A stretch of 64,000 nucleotides of DNA, taken from NCBI RefSeq assembly GCF_000153025.1, contig NZ_CH672434.1:1-64000 (forward strand), written 5' to 3'. Position 1 is the first letter of the stretch, and the number at the start of each line of letters is the position of its first letter. Shown here in pieces: positions 42,911-52,124 of the stretch. Made by a program: the position numbers and the translations under genes. This DNA comes from Marinomonas sp. MED121 (GTDB lineage Bacteria > Pseudomonadota > Gammaproteobacteria > Pseudomonadales > Marinomonadaceae). Under the pieces are notes generated by a model, which had not been told where the DNA came from, ran no database searches, and saw nothing but the letters and a program-made list of their open reading frames with translations.

Positions 42911-44383
42911 TTAAGCTTGGGCCGTTAAAGGCTGTTTTTCACCATTAGACTCTTTAAAAAGACCGGGCTTGGCATTGCTAACTAAAGCATTCCCCACAAG
43001 CGTCGCTATCAGTGACACTATGGCAACTATATGTGCATTTTCAAAAGCGGCTAATCCTAAACCCTGTTTAATGTCACTAAATGACCATAAGAGGTTCACT
43101 ATCCAAGCTGCTAACACCACAATCAGAGCCACGGTTGAATGTCGTTTCCAGAACAATCCCGCTAAGATAATGAAGAAGAAAGGTACTAACCAAGCGAACA
43201 ACCAAGTAATAGCCAAAATCACATTAGGCTGGAAGAAAAAGGTCATACTAGCGGCAATGATACCAATGAGGATGATGACATTTCGGATCAAGCTTTGTTC
43301 CATTTTTGCCGATAAGCCACCTTTCACATTGGCTCCAACAATGTCTTTAGCAAAGATAGTCGCAGGGGCTAAGGCAGACATAGCAAAGGTTGATAAAAGT
43401 GCCCCTAAGAATCCAGCTTGCAATAAAACCACCAGCCAAGCTGGTAAAAGCTCAACTATCATGGTTGCACCAGCGAGCTTTGGCCCTAACGCTGCGAATT
43501 CTGGAATGGTTGCCGCAGCTAGACCCACGAGCACAGGAAAGACCCCAAACATGCCATTTATCGGGGCTGCAATCCATAAAGAACGTTTAATGACCTTTTC
43601 ATTTTTCGCAGACATGGCCGACTGCATCCCCTGCTGATTAACCGATTGAGAGAAGACAACAGAAAAAATAGCGGCTAATGAGAAGCCTACAAGCAGATCA
43701 GGGGTTGCAAGAATAGATAACTTAAACTCTTGCCCATTTGAAACATAGTGCTCTGTGACCCCTTCCCAGCCACCTGGCAGGACAAAGGCAAGGTAAATTC
43801 CGGCAATTATTATTGAGGTATACATCACCACTGCATTAATCAGGTTAACCCACATAGTCTGCTTTATTCCCCCCATGCAAACATATGCAGTACCAATAAC
43901 CGCCCCCAAAACAGATGACCAACCCAATGACCAATCTGACATAGCGGAAATACCTATGCCTAGTGTCTGAGTTTCAAGTGTCACCAAGCCAAAAACCACC
44001 ATAGCACCGACACAGGCGGTATAGGTTCTTAATCGCTTGTTATAAAGCTTACCGATCAATTCGGGAATGGTCGCTGTGCCGACACGTCGAATCCAACGCC
44101 CTGTGCCTAAACAAATCACACAAATTAATATGGTATGAGCAAAGCAAAACCAAAGAGCAACCGCCCCTAGCACAAAGGACATTTCCATTAACCCATAAAC
44201 ATGGGCGGAGCCTAGGTATGTGATTGCAATCGTGACAGAGAACATCGCAATACCAGCATCACGTCCACCCAAAGCCATATCGGTAATTGAGTGAGTTTGC
44301 TTTTCTTTCCATCTTAGGTACCAACCTATTCCACCAATGACAAAGATGTTATAGATCAAAACCATGAGTAATATACTGCTCAT
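42911..44383 (-). CDS. Sodium:solute symporter (SSS family)
   Basis: The 490-residue protein has about 13 membrane helices in the LeuT-like SSS pattern. Seen are TDMALGGRDAGIAMFSVTIAITYLGSAHVYGL (TM1-2 region), an R-R-V-GTATIPELIGKLYN motif, GTAYVCMGGIKQTMWVNLINAVVMY and the C-terminal ALLSTFAMSALAPATIFAKDI, where SSS sodium-site residues lie. SSS members import sugars, amino acids, carboxylates or pantothenate with Na+. The catabolic genes next to it point to a hydroxy- or keto-acid derivative; the exact substrate is unknown. Confidence 0.9.
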   Translation of the reverse strand: MSSILLMVLIYNIFVIGGIGWYLRWKEKQTHSITDMALGGRDAGIAMFSVTIAITYLGSAHVYGLMEMSFVLGAVALWFCFAHTILICVICLGTGRWIRRVGTATIPELIGKLYNKRLRTYTACVGAMVVFGLVTLETQTLGIGISAMSDWSLGWSSVLGAVIGTAYVCMGGIKQTMWVNLINAVVMYTSIIIAGIYLAFVLPGGWEGVTEHYVSNGQEFKLSILATPDLLVGFSLAAIFSVVFSQSVNQQGMQSAMSAKNEKVIKRSLWIAAPINGMFGVFPVLVGLAAATIPEFAALGPKLAGATMIVELLPAWLVVLLQAGFLGALLSTFAMSALAPATIFAKDIVGANVKGGLSAKMEQSLIRNVIILIGIIAASMTFFFQPNVILAITWLFAWLVPFFFIILAGLFWKRHSTVALIVVLAAWIVNLLWSFSDIKQGLGLAAFENAHIVAIVSLIATLVGNALVSNAKPGLFKESNGEKQPLTAQA

Positions 44384-44443
44384 ATTAAACCTCGATAATG
44401 TTATTTTTATTTTATCTCTAGTTATTTATTCACTTATATAAAG

Positions 44444-45259
44444 CTAGCCAGCGGTACAACCTCCATCAACATAAAGTGTTTGGCCATTCATAAAATTAGA
44501 AGCAGGCGCAGAGAGAAAGAGCACAGCGCCTATCATGTCACGGGTTTCTGCCACACGCCCCATGGGAAGACGGGCTAAAAAAGGAGCGATTCGAACTGGG
44601 TCTTCACAAATTTCTTGCGTAAGCGGCGATTTAACTAACGTCGGTGCGATCGCGTTCACATTGATGTTAAAACCTGCATCTCTGCCTTTAAATGCCCACT
44701 CAGTTGCGAGTTGTTTAGTGAGATTATCAACCGCAGCTTTAGAAGCGGCATAGGCAGTATAGCCATCAGGATGACCACTAAAACCTCTCACCGAGGACGT
44801 ATTAACGATTTTACCATGCCCCTGCTGCATAAAATAACGACCAAAAGCCTGACAAGGAATCAAGGTACCCGTTACATTCACTTGCATTACTTGATTAAAT
44901 TTATCCGCTGGCATCTCTTCTGCCGCTGCGCGAAAAGCCATTCCGGCGTTATTAATCAAAATATCTATTTGGCCAAAGTCAGCATCAATTTTTTCAACCA
45001 AGCTTTGTACACCAATGGGGTCGGTTACATCGGATGCGATTGCAACACAATCCCCTCCCACTCGCCTAACACTCGCTACCGTTTCTTCTAAGGTAGACAT
45101 ATTTCTCGCTGTCACCACCACTTTTGCGCCATGTAACGCGAAGGCTTGCGCATAGGCTGCACCTAAAGTGCCATTTCCCCCCGTGATAACAACGACCTTT
45201 TCTTTTAAATTAAAAATATTTAGAGCAAAGGTATTACTCCAAGTTTCTGTCATAGACAT
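44444..45259 (-). CDS. Short-chain dehydrogenase/reductase
   Basis: The 271-residue protein is a classical SDR with NAD(P) loop VITGGNGTLGAAYAQAF, DILINNAGMAF, catalytic Ser in NTSSVRGFSG and YAASK (Y-x-x-x-K), and the PTLVKSPLTQEI region. The overall style is that of gluconate-5-dehydrogenase/3-ketoacyl reductases. It lies 60 bases upstream of the symporter start and 73 bases after the cupin gene, and probably oxidises an alcohol in the same pathway. Confidence 0.88.
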   Translation of the reverse strand: MSMTETWSNTFALNIFNLKEKVVVITGGNGTLGAAYAQAFALHGAKVVVTARNMSTLEETVASVRRVGGDCVAIASDVTDPIGVQSLVEKIDADFGQIDILINNAGMAFRAAAEEMPADKFNQVMQVNVTGTLIPCQAFGRYFMQQGHGKIVNTSSVRGFSGHPDGYTAYAASKAAVDNLTKQLATEWAFKGRDAGFNINVNAIAPTLVKSPLTQEICEDPVRIAPFLARLPMGRVAETRDMIGAVLFLSAPASNFMNGQTLYVDGGCTAG

Positions 45260-45332
45260 AATGCACTCACTTTTTATTATTCTTGGCCTTAATAAGGCGT
45301 GTTAACCCGTATCAATTAATACAAAGACTAAA

Positions 45333-45689
45333 TTAACCTGTAGAAACGGTTACCAAAGCGCTTGTGGTGTTATTGGTATGATTAAACACACTGCGACCTT
45401 CGTTTGGATAAATGGCAATGGAATCACCTTCACATAAAACCAAACTGTCGCCTTCTGCATTGGTGATGGTAAGTTCGCCCTTAATGATGAAATAGGTTTT
45501 TTCAAATTCGGCACCAAAGCTGCCTTTTTCATACTGCATATCTGCCCCACCCTTAGGTAAAAAGTAAGAAAGACCTTGCCAGAATTGAGTAATACCGGTT
45601 TCTTCTTTGCCTTGTAACTTAAGGGCTGTCATATCGAAATGGGCTGGAGGGTTATAAGGCTGAACCTTTTCTAGTGATACTTTTTTCAT
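45333..45689 (-). CDS. Single-domain cupin protein
   Basis: The 118-residue protein holds one cupin barrel. Motif 1 is weak (GSFGAEFEKTYFIIKGELTI with a single Glu) and motif 2 is SIAIYPNEGRSVFNHT. The metal ligands are reduced compared with enzymes of the family, so it may bind a ligand rather than catalyse. It lies between the cyclase and SDR genes. Isomerase, lyase or binding roles are all possible. Confidence 0.75.
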   Translation of the reverse strand: MKKVSLEKVQPYNPPAHFDMTALKLQGKEETGITQFWQGLSYFLPKGGADMQYEKGSFGAEFEKTYFIIKGELTITNAEGDSLVLCEGDSIAIYPNEGRSVFNHTNNTTSALVTVSTG

Positions 45690-45723
45690 TTTTAATCACC
45701 TCATAGAACGCGTAGGGAAATGA

Positions 45724-45757
45724 GATGAGCTTAATCAAACACATGAATAAGCTCATC
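45724..45757 (-). terminator. Mid-operon stem-loop between the cyclase and cupin genes
   Basis: GATGAGCTTA and TAAGCTCATC form a 10-bp perfect stem with a 14-base loop, about 33 bases after the cyclase stop codon on the minus strand. There is no clear T-run. It may lower or stabilise expression of distal genes. Confidence 0.5.
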
Positions 45758-45789
45758 CGTTTACTTCCCTAGTTTATTTTTGCATTAAC

Positions 45790-46725
45790 CTAGTGATCAC
45801 CGTATGGGTAAACACGGGTTGGTACATCATTCAGATCCGCTTCATCAATTTCAGCCACTAAGCGAACCATAGAGCCATCACCTTCTACCCAACGGATAGG
45901 AAATCCCATAATTTTGAAGCGTTTACCCACTACTTTATCAAGGTCTCCACCAACATTTTCCCAGCCAGTAATGCCGTTACCCAGCATGAGTTTATGACAA
46001 GGCTCCCATGTCCCAACACAGCCTGCCTTTTCTTCGATTAAGCCATACATTTCGTCATAGGCAGCTTGTCCATGGAGTTTGATAAATGTCTCTTTATGGA
46101 ACCAGGCATAAGCTTCTTCGCCAAATTTCTCTATGTACTCTTCAGTAATTGGCTTAGATGAACGTCCTACAAGGTTCATATTAGTGCCGTTAAGTCCCAT
46201 TGACGTGTGCAGTGGATGGTCGAGAGCTTGTTGGTCCAAACCTACGGTTTTCACCTTATGTTTTACAAACCAATGACCCGCTTCTACACCCGTTCCCGCG
46301 CAATAATGAAAGTAGTCTTTTGAATCATCCCATTTCAAATGCATACCGGTACGAATAATAATAATCATGCCTTCAAGCTCTTCATGGGTCACAGCAGAAC
46401 GTTCAACCGCATCATCTAGATCTGCCGCCGAGATCAGGCCCCATTGATGTATTTTTACATCGAGACAAACAGCATCGCCATAATATTCGTCAAGCTCCAT
46501 TTCATGGGTATAACGCGCACGCTTCCCATCAAACTCATGTTCCAAAACATGGCGTGGCGAATCCGCATGGGTACCACAATGCATCACAAAATCTACTTTT
46601 TGTGTTAATACACCTGCCTTGGAAAGACCGTGCATTGTTTCAATTTTTGGTTTCTTAAAATATGGCCACACTGGCATATTAGAACCAAATGGATGGCTTA
46701 AATCGACAAGTACTTTCTTACCCAT
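45790..46725 (-). CDS. Cyclase-family metal hydrolase (kynurenine-formamidase/isatin-hydrolase fold, PF04199)
   Basis: The metal-binding signature HCGTHADSPRH (about residue 49) and an initial LVDLSHPFGSNMPVWP place the protein in PF04199, whose members hydrolyse N-formyl amides, lactams such as isatin, or cyclic esters using Mn or Zn. At 311 residues it is longer than kynurenine formamidases (about 210) and carries extra segments (ITEEYIEKFGEEAYAWFHKE). Next to BKACE and a hydroxyacyl dehydrogenase it could open a lactone or amide before oxidation. Substrate unknown. Confidence 0.85.
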   Translation of the reverse strand: MGKKVLVDLSHPFGSNMPVWPYFKKPKIETMHGLSKAGVLTQKVDFVMHCGTHADSPRHVLEHEFDGKRARYTHEMELDEYYGDAVCLDVKIHQWGLISAADLDDAVERSAVTHEELEGMIIIIRTGMHLKWDDSKDYFHYCAGTGVEAGHWFVKHKVKTVGLDQQALDHPLHTSMGLNGTNMNLVGRSSKPITEEYIEKFGEEAYAWFHKETFIKLHGQAAYDEMYGLIEEKAGCVGTWEPCHKLMLGNGITGWENVGGDLDKVVGKRFKIMGFPIRWVEGDGSMVRLVAEIDEADLNDVPTRVYPYGDH

Positions 46726-46812
46726 AATTTCTCTCCTGCATAGTGAAATTAACTAATTAACCACCTCTTCTTGGTGGATGTATGATTGATTTGATATAGA
46801 ATATTTAATCCC

Positions 46813-47682
46813 TTATATGCGCTTTAACCGCATTTCAGGGGTGTTTTGTAAACTCAAAATTTGTCTAGTTTCATCTGGGGTAGCGATGCTTTTATCTAGC
46901 TCAGCGACCATGCGCTTTGTGCGCTCTACAAATTCGGTATTAGATTTTGCTAACTGGCCTTTGCGATAAAAAATATTGTCTTCCATCCCCACTCTGACAT
47001 TGCCACCCAGTGCTAACGCCGCATACATAATAGGAAGGTGTCCGCGGCCAATACCCAAGGCAGACCAAGTGAAGTTATTTCCAAGGTTGTCCTTGCAAAC
47101 ACTTAATAAAAACATCAAGTTTTTAACTTCGGCGGTCATGCCTCCTGGCGCACCTAAGACAAACTGAATATGAGGTGGGGTTTGAATCAGGCCTTTTTTG
47201 ATGTAATAAACTAGGTTGTAAATCATGCCCACATCAAAGATTTCTATTTCAGGCTTCACCTGACAATCCGCCATGGAGATAGCCAATTTTTCTAAAAACT
47301 TTGGACTGTTTTCAAAAATGGTGGAATGGGCCCAATTCATGGTACCTGCATCAAAAGAAGCAATTTCAGGACGTAATTCTTGGAAAGGTCGCATGCGAAC
47401 GTCATCATCCAGCCCCAAGCCTCCCGAGGTGGTTAAATTAATGACAATGTCTGAACGCGATCGAACCAACTCAACGGTTTCAGCAAATTTATCAAAATCC
47501 ATCGACGCATTATGTTCGTCGTCACGCACATGAATATGGGCAATTGATGCTCCTGCTTCACCACAAAGCACTATTTCATCCGCTTCTTCTTGTGGTGTTA
47601 AAGGGACATAAGGCGAATCCGCTTTTTTAGGCCATGCGCCAGTACAAGCAACCGTTAATATGACTTTATCGTCAAGTGACAT
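46813..47682 (-). CDS. Beta-keto acid cleavage enzyme (BKACE, DUF849)
   Basis: The 289-residue protein has the BKACE barrel landmarks: ILTVACTGAWPKKADSPYVPLTPQEEADE, the zinc-binding HIHVRD (about 49), INLTTSGG, ASFDAGTMNW, a P-E-IEIFD strand and VRVGMEDNIFYRKGQLAKSN. BKACEs convert a beta-keto acid plus acetyl-CoA to acetoacetate and a new acyl-CoA. With the neighbouring hydroxyacyl-CoA-dehydrogenase-like enzyme it recalls the CdhA/CdhC pair of carnitine catabolism. The specific keto acid cannot be read from sequence by eye. Confidence 0.92.
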   Translation of the reverse strand: MSLDDKVILTVACTGAWPKKADSPYVPLTPQEEADEIVLCGEAGASIAHIHVRDDEHNASMDFDKFAETVELVRSRSDIVINLTTSGGLGLDDDVRMRPFQELRPEIASFDAGTMNWAHSTIFENSPKFLEKLAISMADCQVKPEIEIFDVGMIYNLVYYIKKGLIQTPPHIQFVLGAPGGMTAEVKNLMFLLSVCKDNLGNNFTWSALGIGRGHLPIMYAALALGGNVRVGMEDNIFYRKGQLAKSNTEFVERTKRMVAELDKSIATPDETRQILSLQNTPEMRLKRI

Positions 47683-47754
47683 AGTGAACCTCGATCTAGA
47701 ACAATGTTGATATCAAAATGGCAATTTTCACTGCCACATTCAGGAATAAAAAAC

Positions 47755-48669
47755 TCAAGTGTTAGTTTTGTGATTCACCCTAACCAGGTAATCCACTAGG
47801 TTATTTCTGACTTGATCAGCCTCAAGGTCAGTCCAGTGTCGAAAGCCTTTTCCTGACTTCATTCCCAGCTCACCCAGTGCCACTTTTTCTTGTAAAAGAG
47901 CAGATGGCGTTTCATCACGGTTTATGCCTTTCAAAATGACATTATGAATATCTAAGGTCAGGTCTAAGCCAACCAGATCGCTATTTTCAATGGGACCGAG
48001 TACAGGAAGTCGCATACCAAAAGAGTTTTTTACGACAATATCGACGGTTTCAGCATCACAAACACCGTCATTAATTAAGGCAATGGCCTCACGCCAAAGA
48101 GCATGTTGAAGTCGATTCCCCACAAATCCCGCCACATCTTTTTTGACATGAACGGGCTTCTTACCCACCTGCTCTAACAGGGCAATAGTCTGTGCGACAA
48201 CCCAGTCACTTGTGGTTGTTGACTGTACAACTTCAACAAGCGGAATTAGGTAGGCAGGGTTCCACCAATGGGTACCAACAAGACGGCCTTTATGATCAAG
48301 GTCTTGTCCAATGTCTTTGATAGGAATAACAGAGGTATTACTGGCCAGAATGGCACTGTCTTTAACTAAGGGAAGTAACTCTCTAAAAATGGAGCGCTTG
48401 ATTTCAAGCTGCTCAGGTGCGGCTTCAAATACGATGTCAGCATCACGAACCGTATCAGCTAGAGAAGATGAAATAACCAGGTTTTCGAGACAATCTTGCG
48501 ACTGTCCAAGCAAAGCTAAGTTTTGGCCAATGCGTTTAGCCAAACTCATCAATGAGGCGTCGATTGGGTCATACACTCTGACCTCTTTTCCCTGACTAGC
48601 AAAAACCTGAGCGATGCCAGCGCCCATAAGGCCCGCACCTATTACTGCGATTGTATTGATATTTTGCAT
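47755..48669 (-). CDS. 3-hydroxyacyl-CoA/L-carnitine dehydrogenase-like enzyme
   Basis: The 304-residue protein has the NAD loop GAGLMGAGIAQVFASQG (10-26), SNTSVIPI, the catalytic GTHWWNPAYLIPLVEVV with the His/Glu pair, and KKDVAGFVGNRLQHALWREAI before the C-terminal helical domain (GLDLTLDIHNVILKGI). The WWNPAYLIPLVEV form is typical of carnitine/L-gulonate/lambda-crystallin-type dehydrogenases that act on free 3-hydroxy acids. It would supply the 3-keto acid for the BKACE gene 72 bases downstream. It is the first gene of the catabolic operon. Confidence 0.88.
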   Translation of the reverse strand: MQNINTIAVIGAGLMGAGIAQVFASQGKEVRVYDPIDASLMSLAKRIGQNLALLGQSQDCLENLVISSSLADTVRDADIVFEAAPEQLEIKRSIFRELLPLVKDSAILASNTSVIPIKDIGQDLDHKGRLVGTHWWNPAYLIPLVEVVQSTTTSDWVVAQTIALLEQVGKKPVHVKKDVAGFVGNRLQHALWREAIALINDGVCDAETVDIVVKNSFGMRLPVLGPIENSDLVGLDLTLDIHNVILKGINRDETPSALLQEKVALGELGMKSGKGFRHWTDLEADQVRNNLVDYLVRVNHKTNT

Positions 48670-49259
48670 TTTTTATTGCTCTTATTTTTATTTTTTTGCT
48701 TAAAAAGAAACGCAATAAACGAAGTCATTAACGAATCTTTTTAGCTATTCTTGCAATAAATACTGTACCGCAAAACGATACATGTCAACCACAATACAGT
48801 CATTATGTGTTTTACAATTCACTAATAGGCATAATTAAACTGCTTTAAACTCATGTAGAAATACGCTTAACCCTTTGAAAAATATAAAAATAAAATAAGA
48901 TCTATTCTTTATAATTTTGATAAAAATAATTTAATAAAAATCAGAATAAATTGACCAGCTTAAGTAACTGATTCACTAAGCGGCAAAAAAACACAGAGAA
49001 GAATTCTCTTTAGGCGACAGAAAACCATTTTCAACAAAAGAAGAGCTAAAGAAGAGCTAAAGAAGAGCTAAAGAAGAGCTAAAGAAAAGTGCGCCATATT
49101 AGAGAAGATGGCGTTAAACAAGCGAAGGAAATGAAATAAGAAAAAGCTAAGAAATAAAGCACAAAAGATAAGAGAAAAAGGAAAAGCAGCTATTCTACTT
49201 TTCCCTAACCGGCCATTAAAAAGCGATAGACATGCGTTTCAGGCAATCATACTTGATCA
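48670..49259. promoter_or_regulatory. Control region of the catabolic operon with an 11-bp tandem repeat
   Basis: This 590-base gap holds the promoter of the minus-strand operon starting at 48669 and the 3' flank of the monooxygenase gene. GAAGAGCT recurs every 11 bases at 49040, 49051, 49062 and 49073 (about one helical turn apart). A possible IclR site could lie nearer the operon start; I could not define one. Confidence 0.5.
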
Positions 49260-50417
49260 CTAAGGCCAAGCATAAATTTGCTTTGTGCTACGTTGCAGCA
49301 TACGTTTCGACATATGCTTTACTGCGGTGTTACGCATATAACAGGCAAGAGGATTAGACAGGTTGGTGACTTGTCCAATTTGCCAAGAAGCTTGGACCAC
49401 TTTATCCACTTTAGATCGTCTAGCGAGTTCATAGTCCGTAAAGGCTTTTTCTATATCGGATTGACTAGAACGTGACGCAGATAAAGCCTGCGCTAAGGCA
49501 AAGGCATCTTCAATCGCTTGAGCACCGCCTTGCCCTAAATTAGGCGTAGTGGCATGGGCCGCATCACCGAGTAAAACCGCTCGATTAAGAGACCAAGTCG
49601 TCAGTGGGTCAAGGTCATAAATATGGTCATGAATCAGTTTATTCTCTGGAGTACTGGCAAGAATATCTTGGACGGGTGACACGTAATGTTTGAAGGTTTT
49701 TTGCAACGTCGCTAAATCTACTCTCTCTGTAAAAGGCACTTTTTGGTGTTGGGTGGCATACCAATAGATTTCCCCCGGTGCGATTTGCACAAAACCAAAA
49801 CGTGTTCCTCGCCCCCAGACTTCTGTTAGTCGATGTTGCCAATTTTCCTTCAACTCAATACTTGCAATACCACGCCAACAAATTTGACCAGAGTAACGTA
49901 GCGCTTTTTCTGGAGACCTTGGGTGAAAAAGGTTATGCCTGATTTTAGAGCGCAGCCCATCTGCCCCTATCACTAAATCTGCCGCTTGTTTATAACCATT
50001 TTGAAAGTCGACTATGGCTTGATCACCTCTAAAAACGAGCTTTTGACACTTATAATCAAGCTTAATCGCTTCTTTTGACACCTTACTCAGTAAAATTTGC
50101 TGAAGCCTCCCCCTATGAATGGCATGGGTTTGAAAGCCTTGCCCTTGATACTCATGCAAGGTTGGGGATGAACTTAAAAGCTGTCCATGGTTGTTCAAAA
50201 TTTGCATCGCCTGAATAGGCTGAGCCATAGATTGAATTTGTTCGGTCAAATTATATTGGTCTAACACGGCCATCGCATTGGGAGGTATTAAAATCCCAGC
50301 ACCTTTAGTTGTTAACTCACCGGCGGCTTCAAAGATCAAGGGCTCGATGCCCTTTTCTTGTAACGCAATGGCTGTGGTTAGCCCCCCTATACCCGCACCA
50401 ATAATGACAGCTTTCAT
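49260..50417 (-). CDS. FAD-dependent aromatic monooxygenase (6-hydroxynicotinate/salicylate hydroxylase type)
   Basis: At 385 residues it has the class A flavoprotein monooxygenase motifs: GAGIGGLTTAIALQEKG (8-24), DLVIGADGLRSKIR (DG motif, about 147) and VLLGDAAHATTPNLGQGGAQAIEDA (GD motif, about 280). Relatives hydroxylate aromatic or heteroaromatic acids using NAD(P)H. It lies 121 bases after the small ABM-like gene on the same strand, and a LysR gene is divergent to that pair. The substrate is unknown. Confidence 0.9.
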   Translation of the reverse strand: MKAVIIGAGIGGLTTAIALQEKGIEPLIFEAAGELTTKGAGILIPPNAMAVLDQYNLTEQIQSMAQPIQAMQILNNHGQLLSSSPTLHEYQGQGFQTHAIHRGRLQQILLSKVSKEAIKLDYKCQKLVFRGDQAIVDFQNGYKQAADLVIGADGLRSKIRHNLFHPRSPEKALRYSGQICWRGIASIELKENWQHRLTEVWGRGTRFGFVQIAPGEIYWYATQHQKVPFTERVDLATLQKTFKHYVSPVQDILASTPENKLIHDHIYDLDPLTTWSLNRAVLLGDAAHATTPNLGQGGAQAIEDAFALAQALSASRSSQSDIEKAFTDYELARRSKVDKVVQASWQIGQVTNLSNPLACYMRNTAVKHMSKRMLQRSTKQIYAWP

Positions 50418-50538
50418 CAGAATCTCGTCTCCTTACTCATGCAATAAAATAGTATTTTTTACTGACAATGAGTATATCAAGTTCTCTTCTAGCCAGAATT
50501 TTTTTTATGTAAAAATATATTTAATAACAACCACTTAC

Positions 50539-50865
50539 TCATAAGCTGATATTATTTTTTAGAAAGAATCCCGAGTCCTGCAAAGGCGTCATCACCTCCA
50601 TTTTAAGGCTTTCAGGCTTGATTAACTGCATAAGCTGCTGCAGTGATGCTTTATTAGCCATACGTTCATTTGATTGATGGGCATCTTCAGCTGTACGCCA
50701 AAAATAGACTTCAACCCAATTATCTTGGCTATCTTTACTCAAGTTTTGAAATAAAAAACCCGGTAAGCTTCTAAGATCATCAAGCATGGCTTCCACCGCC
50801 AAGACCATTGCCTGATCGGTCACCTTGTCTTTAGCTTGCCAACTTAGTAATTCAGTCACGTACAT
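50539..50865 (-). CDS. Small dimeric alpha/beta-barrel (ABM-like) protein
   Basis: The 108-residue protein (start behind AAGGAG) has the two-fold beta-alpha-beta pattern of ABM/DUF-type ferredoxin-like proteins: YVTELLSWQAKD, LRSLPGFLFQNLSKDSQDNWVEVYFWRTAEDAHQSNERM. Members act as small monooxygenases, isomerases or dehydratases. Placed between a LysR regulator and the flavin monooxygenase, it may work on the product of that enzyme. Confidence 0.65.
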   Translation of the reverse strand: MYVTELLSWQAKDKVTDQAMVLAVEAMLDDLRSLPGFLFQNLSKDSQDNWVEVYFWRTAEDAHQSNERMANKASLQQLMQLIKPESLKMEVMTPLQDSGFFLKNNISL

Positions 50866-51083
50866 TATTTTCTCCTTCTAAAGTATCGCCAATGCCTATG
50901 CATACGTTATGTATCAGGCTTGTCTTTCACTGCTTATTAAGCGCTTTTTATTAAACGCTGCTCACTTATTCTCATCTCTAGGCGCTTACCTTTGTCAGAC
51001 ACTGCCATTAGATGAGATCATGATATTTATTTTCACTTGAGAGATAATCAAGCAAAATAGAACTTAACTATTCTTGTTTTGGA

Positions 51084-52010
51084 ATGAATATGGATAATTT
51101 TGAGCGTGCATCATTATTTATTAAGGTGGTAGACCAAGGCTCATTAGTGGCAGCGGCGCGCCTACTGGACATTAGCCCCTCCGTTGTCAGTAAGCGCTTA
51201 GCAGAATTAGAAGCCGAACTTGGGGTGCAGCTGTTACGAAGAACAACAAGACGCATCTCTCTCACAGAAGCCGGTGAGGCTTTTTACAAACAAATGCGTC
51301 ATTTAAAAGGACAATGGCAAAGCCTTATCGATGAAACAATCAGCCTGGGTCAAGAGGCAAAAGGTGTGTTAACCCTCGCGGCACCACAGCCAGTCTTAAC
51401 CCGTGTATTACTTGATGCTGTTACGCAATTTCAAACAGGTTACCCACACATAAAATTGGTTTTACAGTCTTGGGATTATGAAGATTTACCAAACCATCAA
51501 GCGGACCTCAGTCTCTGTCGAAAATTAGATACCTTGGATACTGCAACCACCGTCGGTTTGCCTATTTGCCCCTATGTGAATCGTTTATTTGCTGCACCTA
51601 CTTATTTCAACGATGAAGCGCAAGTGCTTACAAGCCAAAGAGCCGTGAGTACAAGCAATAAGATGCCGCAAACGGTAAGTGATTTAAGCCAGCACTCGTG
51701 TTTAACCTATGGTCAACAGACCCAAAATACCTGGCGTTTTGCCAATGGTGAAGCCGTCGACGTGAATGCCAATTTGGTCAGTAATAACACAGAAGTGATT
51801 ATTCAAGCTGCCATTGCGGCGAAAGGAATCATTTATATTCCTGAAATGATTATTGAAGCGGAACTGGCACAGGCCAAGCTAATACCTGTGCTACCCTCAC
51901 TGACCAGTGGTGAATTTCAATTATGGGCCTATTATCAAAAACTGGATTATGTGCCTTTGAAAGTCAGAGTGTTTTTAGATTTTATAAAAGCCTATTTTAA
52001 TGAAACATAA
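51084..52010 (+). CDS. LysR-family regulator divergent from the monooxygenase genes
   Basis: The 308-residue protein has an N-terminal HTH (FIKVVDQGSLVAAARLLDISPSVVSKRLAELEAELGVQLLRRTTRRISLTEAG) and a substrate-binding type effector domain typical of the CrgA-like group. It is divergent from the ABM-like/monooxygenase pair (218 bases) and probably regulates it. Its start could also be the second Met two codons on. Confidence 0.9.
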   Translation: MNMDNFERASLFIKVVDQGSLVAAARLLDISPSVVSKRLAELEAELGVQLLRRTTRRISLTEAGEAFYKQMRHLKGQWQSLIDETISLGQEAKGVLTLAAPQPVLTRVLLDAVTQFQTGYPHIKLVLQSWDYEDLPNHQADLSLCRKLDTLDTATTVGLPICPYVNRLFAAPTYFNDEAQVLTSQRAVSTSNKMPQTVSDLSQHSCLTYGQQTQNTWRFANGEAVDVNANLVSNNTEVIIQAAIAAKGIIYIPEMIIEAELAQAKLIPVLPSLTSGEFQLWAYYQKLDYVPLKVRVFLDFIKAYFNET

Positions 52011-52073
52011 CTGGCAGCTACCCCATGTATATTCCGCCAGTCATGATCTTGTGCTTACTTACTAATTACTTAT

Positions 52074-52124
52074 TTAATCGCAGGCTCTCGCCAGCAAAAG
52101 CCTAAGGAGTCTGCGATTAACTCG
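52074..52124. terminator. Hairpin between convergent lysR and ridA, resembling MITE ends
   Basis: TAATCGCAGGCTC and GAGTCTGCGATTA pair over 13 positions with one mismatch. The sequence includes the ridA stop codon and closely resembles MITE termini (CGCAGG, AAGGAGTCTGCG). It lies between convergent genes, so it may now serve as a two-way terminator, possibly derived from element ends. Confidence 0.5.

Noticed and set aside
42969-43637. A 222-codon plus-strand frame opposite the SSS symporter, and similar long frames opposite hmuU (60970-61569, 61582-62049)
   Set aside because: They lie wholly inside strongly supported membrane-transporter genes, in the frame where such genes commonly leave open antisense frames; the peptides have no recognisable domains.
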